This document shows positions 1 through 7,794 of a DNA stretch of 64,000 nt, in pieces; position 1 is the stretch's first letter, and the number at the start of each line of letters is the position of its first letter. The position numbers were made by a program, and so were the translations under genes. Source of the DNA: Kibdelosporangium persicum (GTDB lineage Bacteria; Actinomycetota; Actinomycetes; Mycobacteriales; Pseudonocardiaceae); contig NZ_JAAATY010000015.1 in the NCBI RefSeq assembly GCF_013280595.1, positions 1 through 64,000 on the forward strand, in the 5' to 3' direction. The notes under the pieces are model-generated. The model made no database searches. It was not told the origin of the DNA and worked only from the letters and a program-made list of their open reading frames with translations.

Positions 1-163
1 CCTCACGACCCGGTCCCGGCCGCCCCGCCGGGATACCCAACCACCAGCCCGCGCCACGCCACGACGTCCACACCATCACCAGCACAGACAAACAGAAACC
101 CAACCACAGCAAGAAAACCAAATCCACCAACCCACGACCCCGCCGAACAGGTTAAAACTCAAG
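1..163. other. Non-coding A/C-rich stretch at window edge
   Basis: No gene is visible. Positions 61-140 are strongly skewed: my count gives 35 A, 34 C, 8 G and 3 T in 80 bases. C-rich, G-poor RNA of this kind resembles a Rho-utilisation (rut) region for transcription on the + strand. That would fit an upstream + gene outside the window converging on the lipid-kinase gene. This is inference from composition only. Confidence 0.35.
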
Positions 164-1720
164 CTAGCGGTACACGCTGAGGGCCGCGGGCTGGGCGCTG
201 AACCGGAACCTGTTGCCCAGCGGGCCGACTTCGCCGTCGGTGGCGATCCGGATCGGCCTGCCGTGCACGACCACGTCCAGCTCGCGGACCTCCCGGTGCC
301 GGTACGTCTTGCTGCGGTGCAACGCGCCGAGCACGGCTCCGAGGACGAACCGCAGCCGGGAGAACGGCACGTCCGCCCGGATGTACCGGACGTCCATCAG
401 GCCTTTGTCGAGCTCGGGCCGGGTCGTCGGGGCGAAGCCCTTCGGCCGGTAGGAACCGTTGCCGACGAACACCATCCACACGAGGTGCCGTTCGTTGTTG
501 ATGGTCAGCCGGAGCGGCATCGACTTGGCCAGCACGCGGACGAGCGCGATCGCCCCGGCCGGCCACTTGCCCCAGCGCTTCGTGAGCTTCTCCCGCAGCC
601 GCACCATGTCGGGGTAGCCGCCGAGGCTCGCGGTGTTGAGGAACCAGCGCGGCCTCAGGTCGTCCACGTCGACGTGGCTGAGGTCGACGCGCACGCCGTC
701 CCCCGAGGCCAAGGCGTCGGCGACGCTCTGGATGCCGTCGATCCCGACGTCGCGGGCGAAATGGTTCAGTGTCCCCGCGGGCACGAGGACCAACGGCAGT
801 TGCCGTTCGGCCGCGACCGCCGCGACCGCCGCCACGGTGCCGTCGCCGCCCGCCACGGCGAGGGCTTTCGGCGGCACCTCGGCTTCGTCGATCGCCTCGT
901 GCAACTGGTCGACCAGGTTGTCGCCGTCCGGATAGATCACCGTGGCCTTGGGCCAGTACGAGGTGATCTGCTCGGTCGGGTCCTGCCCGTCGATGCCCGA
1001 ACCCGGGTTCACGAGCGCGAGCAGGCCGTCGCCGTTCTCGATCGCCGGGAGCGTCGAATGCGGGTGCGCGCTGGCAGGTTCGTCCGCGCCGGCCGGCCAC
1101 CACCGGCGGGTGGCGAGACCCGCGGCGACACCGATCGCCGCGCCCGCGGCCACGTCCGTCGGCCAGTGCACGCCCGTGTGGACCCGGGAATACGCGACCG
1201 CTGCCGCCAAGGGCAGGACCGCGACGCCCAGCGCGGGGCTCTCCATCGTCAACGCGGTCGTGAACGCCATCGCGGACGCGGAATGCCCGGACGGGAACGA
1301 CGAGGACGTCGGCCGTTTGGTCAGTCGGCGGTAGGTGGGCAACAACTCGGCGGCGGGCCGGCGCCGTGGAAAGAGCTGCTTGCCGATCAGGTTCGCGCTG
1401 AAGCTCGCGAAACCGATGGCGACCACTCCGCGTAACGCGGCCCGGCGTGTCCTGCCTTTCCGTACCGCGAGGACGCTCGCCACGCCGAACCACAACACGC
1501 CGTGGTTCGCCGATTTGGTGAGATCTTTCAGCGCCCGGTCGACCGTGGTCTCCGGCAACTCCGCACTGCGGCGGACCAGTCGTTTGTCCACCTGGCTCGC
1601 ATCGCGCAGGGATCTTCGGACACGTCGGAACACGTGTTGAACGGTAGCGACAGAGCCGTCCGGGCGCCGATCGGATGTCTCATTTCGGGTAGTTGACCTA
1701 TGTCGCCCCGAACGGCGCAC
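164..1720 (-). CDS. PAP2 phosphatase / diacylglycerol-kinase fusion protein
   Basis: A 518-residue two-domain lipid enzyme. The N-terminal half is a type 2 phosphatidic acid phosphatase with the three PAP2 motifs in order: KQLFPRRRP at about 114-122, PSGHS at 143-147 and SRVHTGVHWPTD at 178-189, among hydrophobic segments. The C-terminal half is a diacylglycerol/lipid-kinase catalytic domain with GGDGT at 291-295 and PAGTLNHFA at 314-322. The family acts on membrane lipid phosphates; the exact substrate is unknown. The gene is divergent from pafA. The GTG at 1720 leaves only 34 bp to pafA, and an in-frame GTG at 1633 is an alternative start. No clear ribosome site supports either. Confidence 0.9.
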   Translation of the reverse strand: MRRSGRHRSTTRNETSDRRPDGSVATVQHVFRRVRRSLRDASQVDKRLVRRSAELPETTVDRALKDLTKSANHGVLWFGVASVLAVRKGRTRRAALRGVVAIGFASFSANLIGKQLFPRRRPAAELLPTYRRLTKRPTSSSFPSGHSASAMAFTTALTMESPALGVAVLPLAAAVAYSRVHTGVHWPTDVAAGAAIGVAAGLATRRWWPAGADEPASAHPHSTLPAIENGDGLLALVNPGSGIDGQDPTEQITSYWPKATVIYPDGDNLVDQLHEAIDEAEVPPKALAVAGGDGTVAAVAAVAAERQLPLVLVPAGTLNHFARDVGIDGIQSVADALASGDGVRVDLSHVDVDDLRPRWFLNTASLGGYPDMVRLREKLTKRWGKWPAGAIALVRVLAKSMPLRLTINNERHLVWMVFVGNGSYRPKGFAPTTRPELDKGLMDVRYIRADVPFSRLRFVLGAVLGALHRSKTYRHREVRELDVVVHGRPIRIATDGEVGPLGNRFRFSAQPAALSVYR

Positions 1721-1754
1721 GGTAGCCGGCGCCGAGACCGCCTAGGCTGAAGGG

Positions 1755-3113
1755 ATGCAGCGGCGGATCTTCGGCATCGAAACCGAGTTCGGTGTGACCT
1801 GCACCTTCCACGGGCAGCGCAGGCTCAGCCCGGACGAGGTGGCCAGGTACCTGTTCCGGCGGGTCGTGTCGTGGGGACGTTCATCGAACGTCTTCCTGCG
1901 CAACGGCTCGCGCCTCTACCTGGATGTCGGGTCGCATCCGGAGTACGCCACGGCCGAGTGTGACGACCTCGTGCAGCTGGTCACGCACGACAAGGCCGGC
2001 GAGCGGATCCTGGAGGACCTGCTCGTCGACGCCGAGCGGCGTCTGGCCGACGAAGGCATCGGCGGCGACATCTTCCTCTTCAAGAACAACACCGACTCAG
2101 CGGGCAACTCGTACGGCTGCCACGAGAACTACCTGGTCACCAGGGCGGGGGAGTTCTCGCGGATCGCCGACGTGCTGCTGCCGTTCCTGGTCACGCGCCA
2201 GCTGATCTGCGGCGCGGGCAAGGTCCTGCAGACACCACGCGGCGCCGTGTACTGCCTCTCGCAGCGCGCCGAACACATCTGGGAAGGCGTGTCCAGCGCG
2301 ACGACCCGCTCACGCCCGATCATCAACACCCGCGACGAACCGCACGCCGACGCGGAGCGCTACCGCAGGCTGCACGTGATCGTCGGCGACTCGAACATGT
2401 CCGAATCGACGACCCTGCTCAAGGTCGGCAGCGCCAACCTCGTGCTGGAGATGATCGAGGAGGGCGTGCAGTTCCGCGACTTCAGCCTGGACAACCCGAT
2501 CCGGGCGATCCGCGAGATCAGCCACGACCTGACCGGCCGCCGCCTGGTCCGGCTCGCGGGCGGCCGGGAGGCCTCGGCACTGGACATCCAGCGCGAGTAC
2601 TACGCCAAAGCGGTGGAGCACGTGGAGCGCAGGGGCGCCGACCCGGTCGCGCGGCGCGTGATCGAACTGTGGGGCCGCACGCTGGAGGCGGTCGAGCAGG
2701 AGGACCTCAGCCGGATCGACCGGGAGATCGACTGGGCGATCAAGCACCGGCTGGTCGAGCGCTACCAGGCCAAGCACAACCTGGAGCTGTCCAGTGCCCG
2801 GGTGGCCCAGCTGGACCTGGCGTACCACGACATCCGCCGTGGCCGCGGCATCTTCGACCTGCTGCAGCGCAAGGACCTGGTCGCGCGGGTGACCGAGGAC
2901 GGCGAGATCGAGGCGGCCAAGGACACCCCGCCGCAGACCACCCGGGCCAAGCTGCGCGGTGACTTCATCGCCGCGGCCCAGGAAGCGGGCCGGGACTTCA
3001 CCGTGGACTGGGTCCACCTGAAGCTGAACGACCAGGCCCAGCGCACAGTGCTGTGCAAGGACCCGTTCCGGGCGGTCGACGAGCGAGTGGAGCGGCTGAT
3101 CGCCTCCCTGTAA
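1755..3113 (+). CDS. pafA: Pup--protein ligase PafA
   Basis: Ligates the deamidated C-terminal glutamate of Pup to substrate lysines, marking proteins for the actinobacterial proteasome in the cytoplasm. It belongs to the carboxylate-amine/glutamine synthetase-like superfamily. The 452 residues match the Mycobacterium tuberculosis enzyme in length. Visible landmarks are the IFGIETEFG nucleotide/metal strand at 5-13 and [13 protein letters not shown] with Asp57, the position known as the catalytic base in PafA. The ATG at 1755 follows a purine-rich GAAGGG. It is followed by a hairpin terminator and then pafB and pafC. The proteasome subunits and Pup are not in the window and presumably lie just upstream. 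Confidence 0.97.
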   Translation: MQRRIFGIETEFGVTCTFHGQRRLSPDEVARYLFRRVVSWGRSSNVFLRNGSRLYLDVGSHPEYATAECDDLVQLVTHDKAGERILEDLLVDAERRLADEGIGGDIFLFKNNTDSAGNSYGCHENYLVTRAGEFSRIADVLLPFLVTRQLICGAGKVLQTPRGAVYCLSQRAEHIWEGVSSATTRSRPIINTRDEPHADAERYRRLHVIVGDSNMSESTTLLKVGSANLVLEMIEEGVQFRDFSLDNPIRAIREISHDLTGRRLVRLAGGREASALDIQREYYAKAVEHVERRGADPVARRVIELWGRTLEAVEQEDLSRIDREIDWAIKHRLVERYQAKHNLELSSARVAQLDLAYHDIRRGRGIFDLLQRKDLVARVTEDGEIEAAKDTPPQTTRAKLRGDFIAAAQEAGRDFTVDWVHLKLNDQAQRTVLCKDPFRAVDERVERLIASL

Positions 3114-3125
3114 TCCCAGCTCAGT

Positions 3126-3173
3126 CCTCGTGAGTGGTTATCAGGGTTAGAACCCGGATAACCACTCACGAGG
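3126..3173. repeat. Hairpin repeat copy 1 (downstream of pafA)
   Basis: Perfect 17-bp inverted arms CCTCGTGAGTGGTTATC (3126-3142) and its complement (3157-3173) enclose an inner GGGTT/AACCC pairing. It starts 12 bp after the pafA stop codon. It is one of four related hairpins in the window (25312, 48989, 57886). It probably forms a factor-independent or structure-dependent transcription terminator. There is no T-tract. Confidence 0.85.
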
Positions 3174-3182
3174 GGGGAAACC

Positions 3183-3203
3183 GTACGAACGGTCCGTTCG
3201 TAC
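3183..3203. promoter_or_regulatory. 21-bp palindrome upstream of pafB
   Basis: Inverted repeat GTACGAACGG-T-CCGTTCGTAC with perfect 10-bp arms, ending 57 bp before the proposed pafB GTG. Its length and one-base centre are typical of a dimeric helix-turn-helix repressor operator. The binding protein is unknown. It differs from the mycobacterial PafBC recognition motif. Confidence 0.6.
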
Positions 3204-3260
3204 GCACTCGTTGGCGCGTTGAGTGTCAGGTGTGGCGGGGGTGGCGTTAAGGTCGGTGTC

Positions 3261-4232
3261 GTGTCCATCGCCCGTGCGGAACGCCTGGTGAACCTGGTGC
3301 TCTGCCTTCTGTCCACCCGGCAGTTCCTGTCCGCTGACCGGATTCGCGCGATCGTGCCCGGTTACGCCGACGCGCCGAACACCGAGGCCTTCTCCCGCAT
3401 GTTCGAGCGGGACAAGACCGAGCTGCGCGAGCTGGGCATCCCGCTGGAGACCGGGCGCAACACCGGGTTCGACGGCTTCGACCCGGTCGACGGGTACCGC
3501 ATCGCGCGCCGGGACTACGAGCTCGGTGACATCGACCTCGAGCCGGACGAGGCCGCGGCGGTCGCCCTCGCGGCCCGGCTGTGGGACTCGCCGGAGCTGA
3601 CCGGCGCCGCGCACGGCGCGATCATCAAACTGCGGGCCGCCGGGGTGGACGTGGACCAGTCGTCGCCCGCGATCGTCGAGCCCAAGGTGCGCACGGCCGA
3701 GCCGTCGTTCAGCCCGTTGCTCGCCGCGGTCCAGGAAGGCAAAGCCGTCACGTTCTCCTACCGCCGACCGACTCCGGCCGAGTTGCGGACCCGCACGATC
3801 GAGCCGTGGGGCGTGGTGTCGTGGCGTGGCCGGTGGTACGTCGTCGGCCATGACCGCGACCGCAAGGCGCCGCGCTGCTTCCGCCTGTCGCGCATCGTCG
3901 GTGACGTCAGGATCATCGGCCGGGCCGAGCAGCCGCGTCCGGACGACATCAACCTGCTGGACTTCGTCGCCACGACAGGCAACGAGCCGATGCACACGGC
4001 CATGGCCAGGGTGTGGGTGGCCGAAGGCAAGGCCGCGGGCGTCCGGCGCCGGGCCAAGGTCCTCGGCAGCCGCCGGATCGGGCACATCCAGGGCGACGAG
4101 GTCGAACTGGAGCTGCGGTTCCCCGAGTCGGCCGCGTCCTGGCTGGCCGGGTTCGGCCCGGACGTCCTGGTCCTGGAACCGGAAGTGCTGCGCAAATCGG
4201 TGTACGAGCGGTTGCTGGAGGCGGCGAAATGA
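3261..4232 (+). CDS. pafB: WYL-domain transcriptional regulator PafB
   Basis: A 323-residue helix-turn-helix plus WYL protein. In mycobacteria PafB and PafC form a complex that activates LexA-independent DNA-damage genes. The N-terminus (ARAERLVNLVLCLLSTRQFL) is the winged-helix DNA-binding part. The WYL region is visible as EPWGVVSWRGRWYVVGHD and FRLSRIVG near residues 180-215. I chose GTG 3261 because similarity to PafB starts there; an upstream in-frame start at 3219 would add a low-complexity leader. The stop overlaps the pafC ATG (ATGA), so the two are translationally coupled. Confidence 0.93.
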   Translation: MSIARAERLVNLVLCLLSTRQFLSADRIRAIVPGYADAPNTEAFSRMFERDKTELRELGIPLETGRNTGFDGFDPVDGYRIARRDYELGDIDLEPDEAAAVALAARLWDSPELTGAAHGAIIKLRAAGVDVDQSSPAIVEPKVRTAEPSFSPLLAAVQEGKAVTFSYRRPTPAELRTRTIEPWGVVSWRGRWYVVGHDRDRKAPRCFRLSRIVGDVRIIGRAEQPRPDDINLLDFVATTGNEPMHTAMARVWVAEGKAAGVRRRAKVLGSRRIGHIQGDEVELELRFPESAASWLAGFGPDVLVLEPEVLRKSVYERLLEAAK

Positions 4233-5191
4233 GCGACCGGCTGCCCAGGCTGCTCGCGCTGGTGCCGTACCTGCTGGCCAGGCCCGGCATCCGGGTCGAG
4301 GACGCGGCCGCGGACTTCGGGGTGACCGAGAAGCAGCTGCGCAAGGACCTCGAGCTGTTGTGGATGTGCGGTCTGCCCGGTTACGGGCCCGGTGACCTGA
4401 TCGACCTGTCCTTCGAAGGCGACACGATCACGGTCGCGTTCGACGCGGGCATGAGCCGTCCGCTCCGGCTCACCGGCGCCGAGGCGACGGCGTTGCTCGT
4501 CGCGCTCAGGGCGTTGGGGGAGACCCCGGGCGTCGTGGACGGCGAGGCCGTGCGGCGCGCGGTGGCGAAGATCGAAGCGGCCGCGGGCCTGGCCCAGCCG
4601 GCCGGTGTGGTCGTCGGGCTCGGCGTGCGGGAAGGCGAGGACACCGCGGAGGTGCGGCGGATCGTGCAGAACGCGCTGACCGCCCGGAAGGCGTTGCGGA
4701 TCACGTACTACACCGCGTCGAAGGACCAGATCACCGAGCGGACCGTCGACCCGATGCGGCTGCTGATCGTGGAAGGCCGCTCGTACCTCGAAGCGTGGTG
4801 CCGTCGTGCGGATGCCGTGCGGTTGTTCCGACTCGACCGCATCGACGAGGTGACCCAGCTCGACGAGCGCGCCGCGCCACCGCCGTACGCGGAACCGACA
4901 GACGTCTCGAGCGGCTTGTTCACACCGCAACCCGACCAGTTGGTCGCGACGCTGGTGCTGGAGCCGGACGCGCGCTGGCTGGCCGAGTACTACCCGGTCG
5001 AGAGCGTGGAAGAGCTGGAAGGCGGCCGGGTCAGGGTCCGGATGCGGTACGCCGACCGGGCGTGGATGGTGCGGCTGCTGCTCGGCCAGGGCGGCGAGGT
5101 GCACGTCGAGTCCCCGACCGACCTGGCCGAACAATTGCGGACACGTGCTCGTCAGGCACTTGAACTGGCCGGCAACCTCGCGTCAACCTGA
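4229..5191 (+). CDS. pafC: WYL-domain transcriptional regulator PafC
   Basis: A 320-residue partner of PafB. N-terminal helix-turn-helix: RLPRLLALVPYLLARPGI followed by VEDAAADFGVTEKQLRKDLE, residues about 3-45. The WYL core sits around residues 160-220 (ITYYTASKDQITERTVDP, then GRSYLEAWCRRADAVRLFRL). The ATG at 4229 overlaps the pafB stop by 4 bp. The family acts as a DNA-damage-responsive activator complex; the ligand sensed by the WYL domains is not evident from sequence. It is followed at 20 bp by a small membrane protein gene. Confidence 0.93.
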   Translation: MSDRLPRLLALVPYLLARPGIRVEDAAADFGVTEKQLRKDLELLWMCGLPGYGPGDLIDLSFEGDTITVAFDAGMSRPLRLTGAEATALLVALRALGETPGVVDGEAVRRAVAKIEAAAGLAQPAGVVVGLGVREGEDTAEVRRIVQNALTARKALRITYYTASKDQITERTVDPMRLLIVEGRSYLEAWCRRADAVRLFRLDRIDEVTQLDERAAPPPYAEPTDVSSGLFTPQPDQLVATLVLEPDARWLAEYYPVESVEELEGGRVRVRMRYADRAWMVRLLLGQGGEVHVESPTDLAEQLRTRARQALELAGNLAST

Positions 5192-5210
5192 TGCGGTTAC
5201 GCTTCCGCGC

Positions 5211-5438
5211 GTGCAATACATACCGGCCGTAGTGCTGCTGGTCATCGGCCTGGTGGTTCTCGTTCTCGTGCTGCTGAGGCTGGCCAGGTCGGCACGCAGG
5301 CTGGCCGTGACGCGTGGTCACGTGAGCGCCGAGGTGGGCGCCTCTCTGGGCATGCTGAAAGCCCGGAAGGCCGCGTTGCGAATCGCTGTCCGTGAGCGCT
5401 TCCGGCGCGCGGAGATCGATAAGTCCACGGAAGCGTGA
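5211..5438 (+). CDS. Small single-span membrane protein
   Basis: A 75-residue protein with one N-terminal hydrophobic segment (VVLLVIGLVVLVLVLLRLA, about residues 7-25), then an Arg/Ala-rich amphipathic tail. GTG 5211 is chosen to avoid overlap with pafC; an earlier in-frame GTG at 5145 would overlap it by about 47 bp. No known domain is recognised. Its position between pafC and tatA, in the same direction, suggests cotranscription. Confidence 0.75.
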   Translation: MQYIPAVVLLVIGLVVLVLVLLRLARSARRLAVTRGHVSAEVGASLGMLKARKAALRIAVRERFRRAEIDKSTEA

Positions 5439-5486
5439 TGACAGGTAACATGCAGATGAGTTGTGCGACGCGTCAGGAGGAGTGCC

Positions 5487-5849
5487 GTGGGTAACCTCGG
5501 ACCGACCGAGTTGATCATCATCGCGGTGGTGATCATCCTGCTCTTCGGAGCCAAGAAGATGCCCGACATGGCCAGGTCGCTCGGCCGCTCGATGCGCATC
5601 ATCAAGGCCGAGACCAAGGGGATGAAGCAGGACGACCAGGAGGGGACCGCGCAGGCGGCCACCGCCACCACGGCCACCCCGGCTCCCGCCGTCCCGGCGC
5701 AGCTGCCGGAGGCCAAGCCGGTCGCCCCGGCCGCTCCAGCGGCCGCGCAGACGGACGTCGAGAAGATGCAGAAGCAGATCGACGACCTGCAGGCGCAGCT
5801 GAAGCCCAACAACCAGGCCGCTCCCACCCAGGCACCCAAGAACGCCTGA
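5487..5849 (+). CDS. tatA: Sec-independent translocase subunit TatA
   Basis: Pore-forming subunit of the twin-arginine translocation system in the cytoplasmic membrane. The 120-residue protein begins GNLGPTELIIIAVVIILLFG, a single short membrane helix, followed by the hinge FGAKKMPDMARSLGRSMRII and the amphipathic helix typical of TatA. The tail is Ala/Pro/Gln-rich with a short coiled-coil-like KMQKQIDDLQAQL near the end. GTG 5487 is preceded by AGGAGG at 5475-5480, which fixes the start. tatC follows at 24 bp. Confidence 0.95.
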   Translation: MGNLGPTELIIIAVVIILLFGAKKMPDMARSLGRSMRIIKAETKGMKQDDQEGTAQAATATTATPAPAVPAQLPEAKPVAPAAPAAAQTDVEKMQKQIDDLQAQLKPNNQAAPTQAPKNA

Positions 5850-5873
5850 CAACCCAGAGAGACGGTTCGCACG

Positions 5874-6839
5874 GTGGCGCGTGACCCGCACCGCCGGGAG
5901 TCGCGGCGGTCACGCAACCGCCGCCACAATCCCGACGGCACGATGAGCCTGAGAGATCACCTCTACGACCTCAGGTACCGGCTGACCCTGGCCATGGCCT
6001 TCCTGGCCATCGGAGCCATCTTCGGCTACATCTGGTGGAGCTGGGAGATCTGGCCGGGCGGTTCGCTGGGCAAGATCATGATCGCGCCGTACTGCGACCT
6101 GCCGGCGAGCGCCCGCCCGCCGGGGGAGTGCAAGTTGCTCCAGACCAACCCGTTCGAGAGCTTTCTCGTCCGGTTGAAGGTCGGTCTCGGCGCGGGCGCG
6201 GTGCTGACCAGCCCCTTGTGGCTCTACCAGATCTGGGCGTTCATCGCGCCGGGCCTGTACGCGAAGGAGCGCAAGTTCGCGCGCCGGTTCGTGCTGTTCG
6301 CCTCGGTCCTGTTCGTCGCGGGGGCCTTCCTCGCGTACTACGTCGTCCCGCAGGGCCTGCAGGTCCTGGTCGGTTTCGGCGGCGACGTGTTCACGACGTT
6401 CTTCAAGGCGGACGAGTACTTCTCGTTCATCCTGGCGATGCTGCTGATCTTCGGTGTCAGCTTCGAGCTGCCGCTGGTGATCATCATGCTGAACCAGACC
6501 GGCGTGCTGCCGTACGAGAAACTCAGGCACTGGCGCCGCGGGTTCTTCTTCGGCCTGTTCGTCTTCGCGGCCATCGCGACGCCGGGAACGGACCCGTTCT
6601 CGATGGTCGCACTGGCCGTGGCGATGGTGCTGTTGTTCGAAGTGGCGGTACAGGTCTCGCGAGTCCACGACAAGCGCAAGGCGCGGCTCGAAGCGGGCGG
6701 CGAGGAGGACTACTCCAAGCTCGACGACGACGACGTGTCGCCGTTGAACCTCGACAACCGCCGAGCCGAGGACGACCAGCCGAGCCCGACTCCGGCTTCG
6801 CCGCCCAAGGACAAGCCTGGCTACGACGATGTGACGTAA
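5874..6839 (+). CDS. tatC: Sec-independent translocase subunit TatC
   Basis: Polytopic 321-residue receptor component of the Tat system that recognises twin-arginine signal peptides. The family signature SLRDHLYDLRYRL is at about 24-36, followed by six predicted membrane spans, including LLIFGVSFELPLVIIMLN and the span after FFFGLFVFAAIATPGTDPFS. There is an Arg-rich N-terminus and a charged cytoplasmic C-terminal tail of about 60 residues. The start is GTG 5874. The stop overlaps the next ATG by one base (TAATG), so the downstream lipid kinase is likely cotranscribed. Confidence 0.96.
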   Translation: MARDPHRRESRRSRNRRHNPDGTMSLRDHLYDLRYRLTLAMAFLAIGAIFGYIWWSWEIWPGGSLGKIMIAPYCDLPASARPPGECKLLQTNPFESFLVRLKVGLGAGAVLTSPLWLYQIWAFIAPGLYAKERKFARRFVLFASVLFVAGAFLAYYVVPQGLQVLVGFGGDVFTTFFKADEYFSFILAMLLIFGVSFELPLVIIMLNQTGVLPYEKLRHWRRGFFFGLFVFAAIATPGTDPFSMVALAVAMVLLFEVAVQVSRVHDKRKARLEAGGEEDYSKLDDDDVSPLNLDNRRAEDDQPSPTPASPPKDKPGYDDVT

Positions 6840-7756
6840 TGCGGGCCGCCCTTGTCGTCTGCCCGGCATCGGGGCTGGGCACCGCGGCCCGTGTCGCGGG
6901 CACGGTCTCGGCGGCACTGCGCGATTCGGTCGATCACCTCGGCCAGCACGTGCCGACCTCCGCTGACGAAACCGTCGCGGTCCTGCGGAGCCTGGTGGCG
7001 GACGGGACGGACGCGGTGGTGGTGCTCGGCGGTGACGGGGCCGCGCACGCGGGCGTCCAGGCATGTGCCGGGACCCAGACCACGCTCGCGATCGTTCCCG
7101 CGGGTACCGGCAACGACCTCGCACGTGCTCTGGGGCTGCCGCCCAAGGACCCGATCGCCGCGGTGACAGAGGTGGCCCAAGCTCTGGCCGAAGGCCGGAC
7201 CCACCGTATCGACCTGGGCAAAGTCGAGGACGGCGCGTGGTTCGCGACGGTGTTGTGCGCGGGTTTCGACTCCGCGGTGAACGAACGCGTGAACCGGACG
7301 CGCTGGCCGCGCGGCCCGCGCCGCTACGACATCGCGATCCTCGCCGAACTGGCCGCGCTGAAGTCCGCCCGGCTGATCGTGCGGACCGAGTCGGAGACCC
7401 TGGAGCTGGCCGCCAACTCCGTCGCGGTCGGCAACACGCCGTACTACGGCGGCGGCATCCCGGTCTGCCCGGACGCCGATCCGGCCGACGGCTGGTTCGA
7501 CGTGACGGTCGTCGGCCAGGCCCACCGCCGTGACCTGGTGCGGATCCTGCCCGGCCTGCGGACTGGTTCGCACGTCGATCACCCGGCGGTGACCACGCTG
7601 CGGGCGAAGTCGATCAGCCTGGCGGCCGACGGCGGGTGGATCGGGTACGCGGACGGTGAACGAATCCGCGAACTGCCGCTCGACGTGCGGTGCGTGCCCG
7701 GCGCGTTACGCGTTGTCCCCGGCAGGTCGTCCCAGCTCAGAGGTCTTGACCAATAG
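6839..7756 (+). CDS. Diacylglycerol/lipid kinase family protein
   Basis: A 305-residue protein of the DAGK catalytic family (YegS/DgkB type). It has the nucleotide-binding VVLGGDGAAHAG near residue 60 and VPAGTGNDLARALGLP near 85-100. The C-terminal part has the usual beta-sandwich ending in ADGGWIGYADGERI. The GGDG loop is followed by Ala instead of the common Thr. Substrate unknown; the family phosphorylates diacylglycerol or related lipids at the membrane. ATG 6839 overlaps the tatC stop. It is the second lipid-kinase domain within 7 kb, after the PAP2 fusion at 164-1720. Confidence 0.9.
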   Translation: MRAALVVCPASGLGTAARVAGTVSAALRDSVDHLGQHVPTSADETVAVLRSLVADGTDAVVVLGGDGAAHAGVQACAGTQTTLAIVPAGTGNDLARALGLPPKDPIAAVTEVAQALAEGRTHRIDLGKVEDGAWFATVLCAGFDSAVNERVNRTRWPRGPRRYDIAILAELAALKSARLIVRTESETLELAANSVAVGNTPYYGGGIPVCPDADPADGWFDVTVVGQAHRRDLVRILPGLRTGSHVDHPAVTTLRAKSISLAADGGWIGYADGERIRELPLDVRCVPGALRVVPGRSSQLRGLDQ

Positions 7757-7794
7757 ATGCGACGACTGTCGTGGGTATTGGTTACTGTAGTGAC

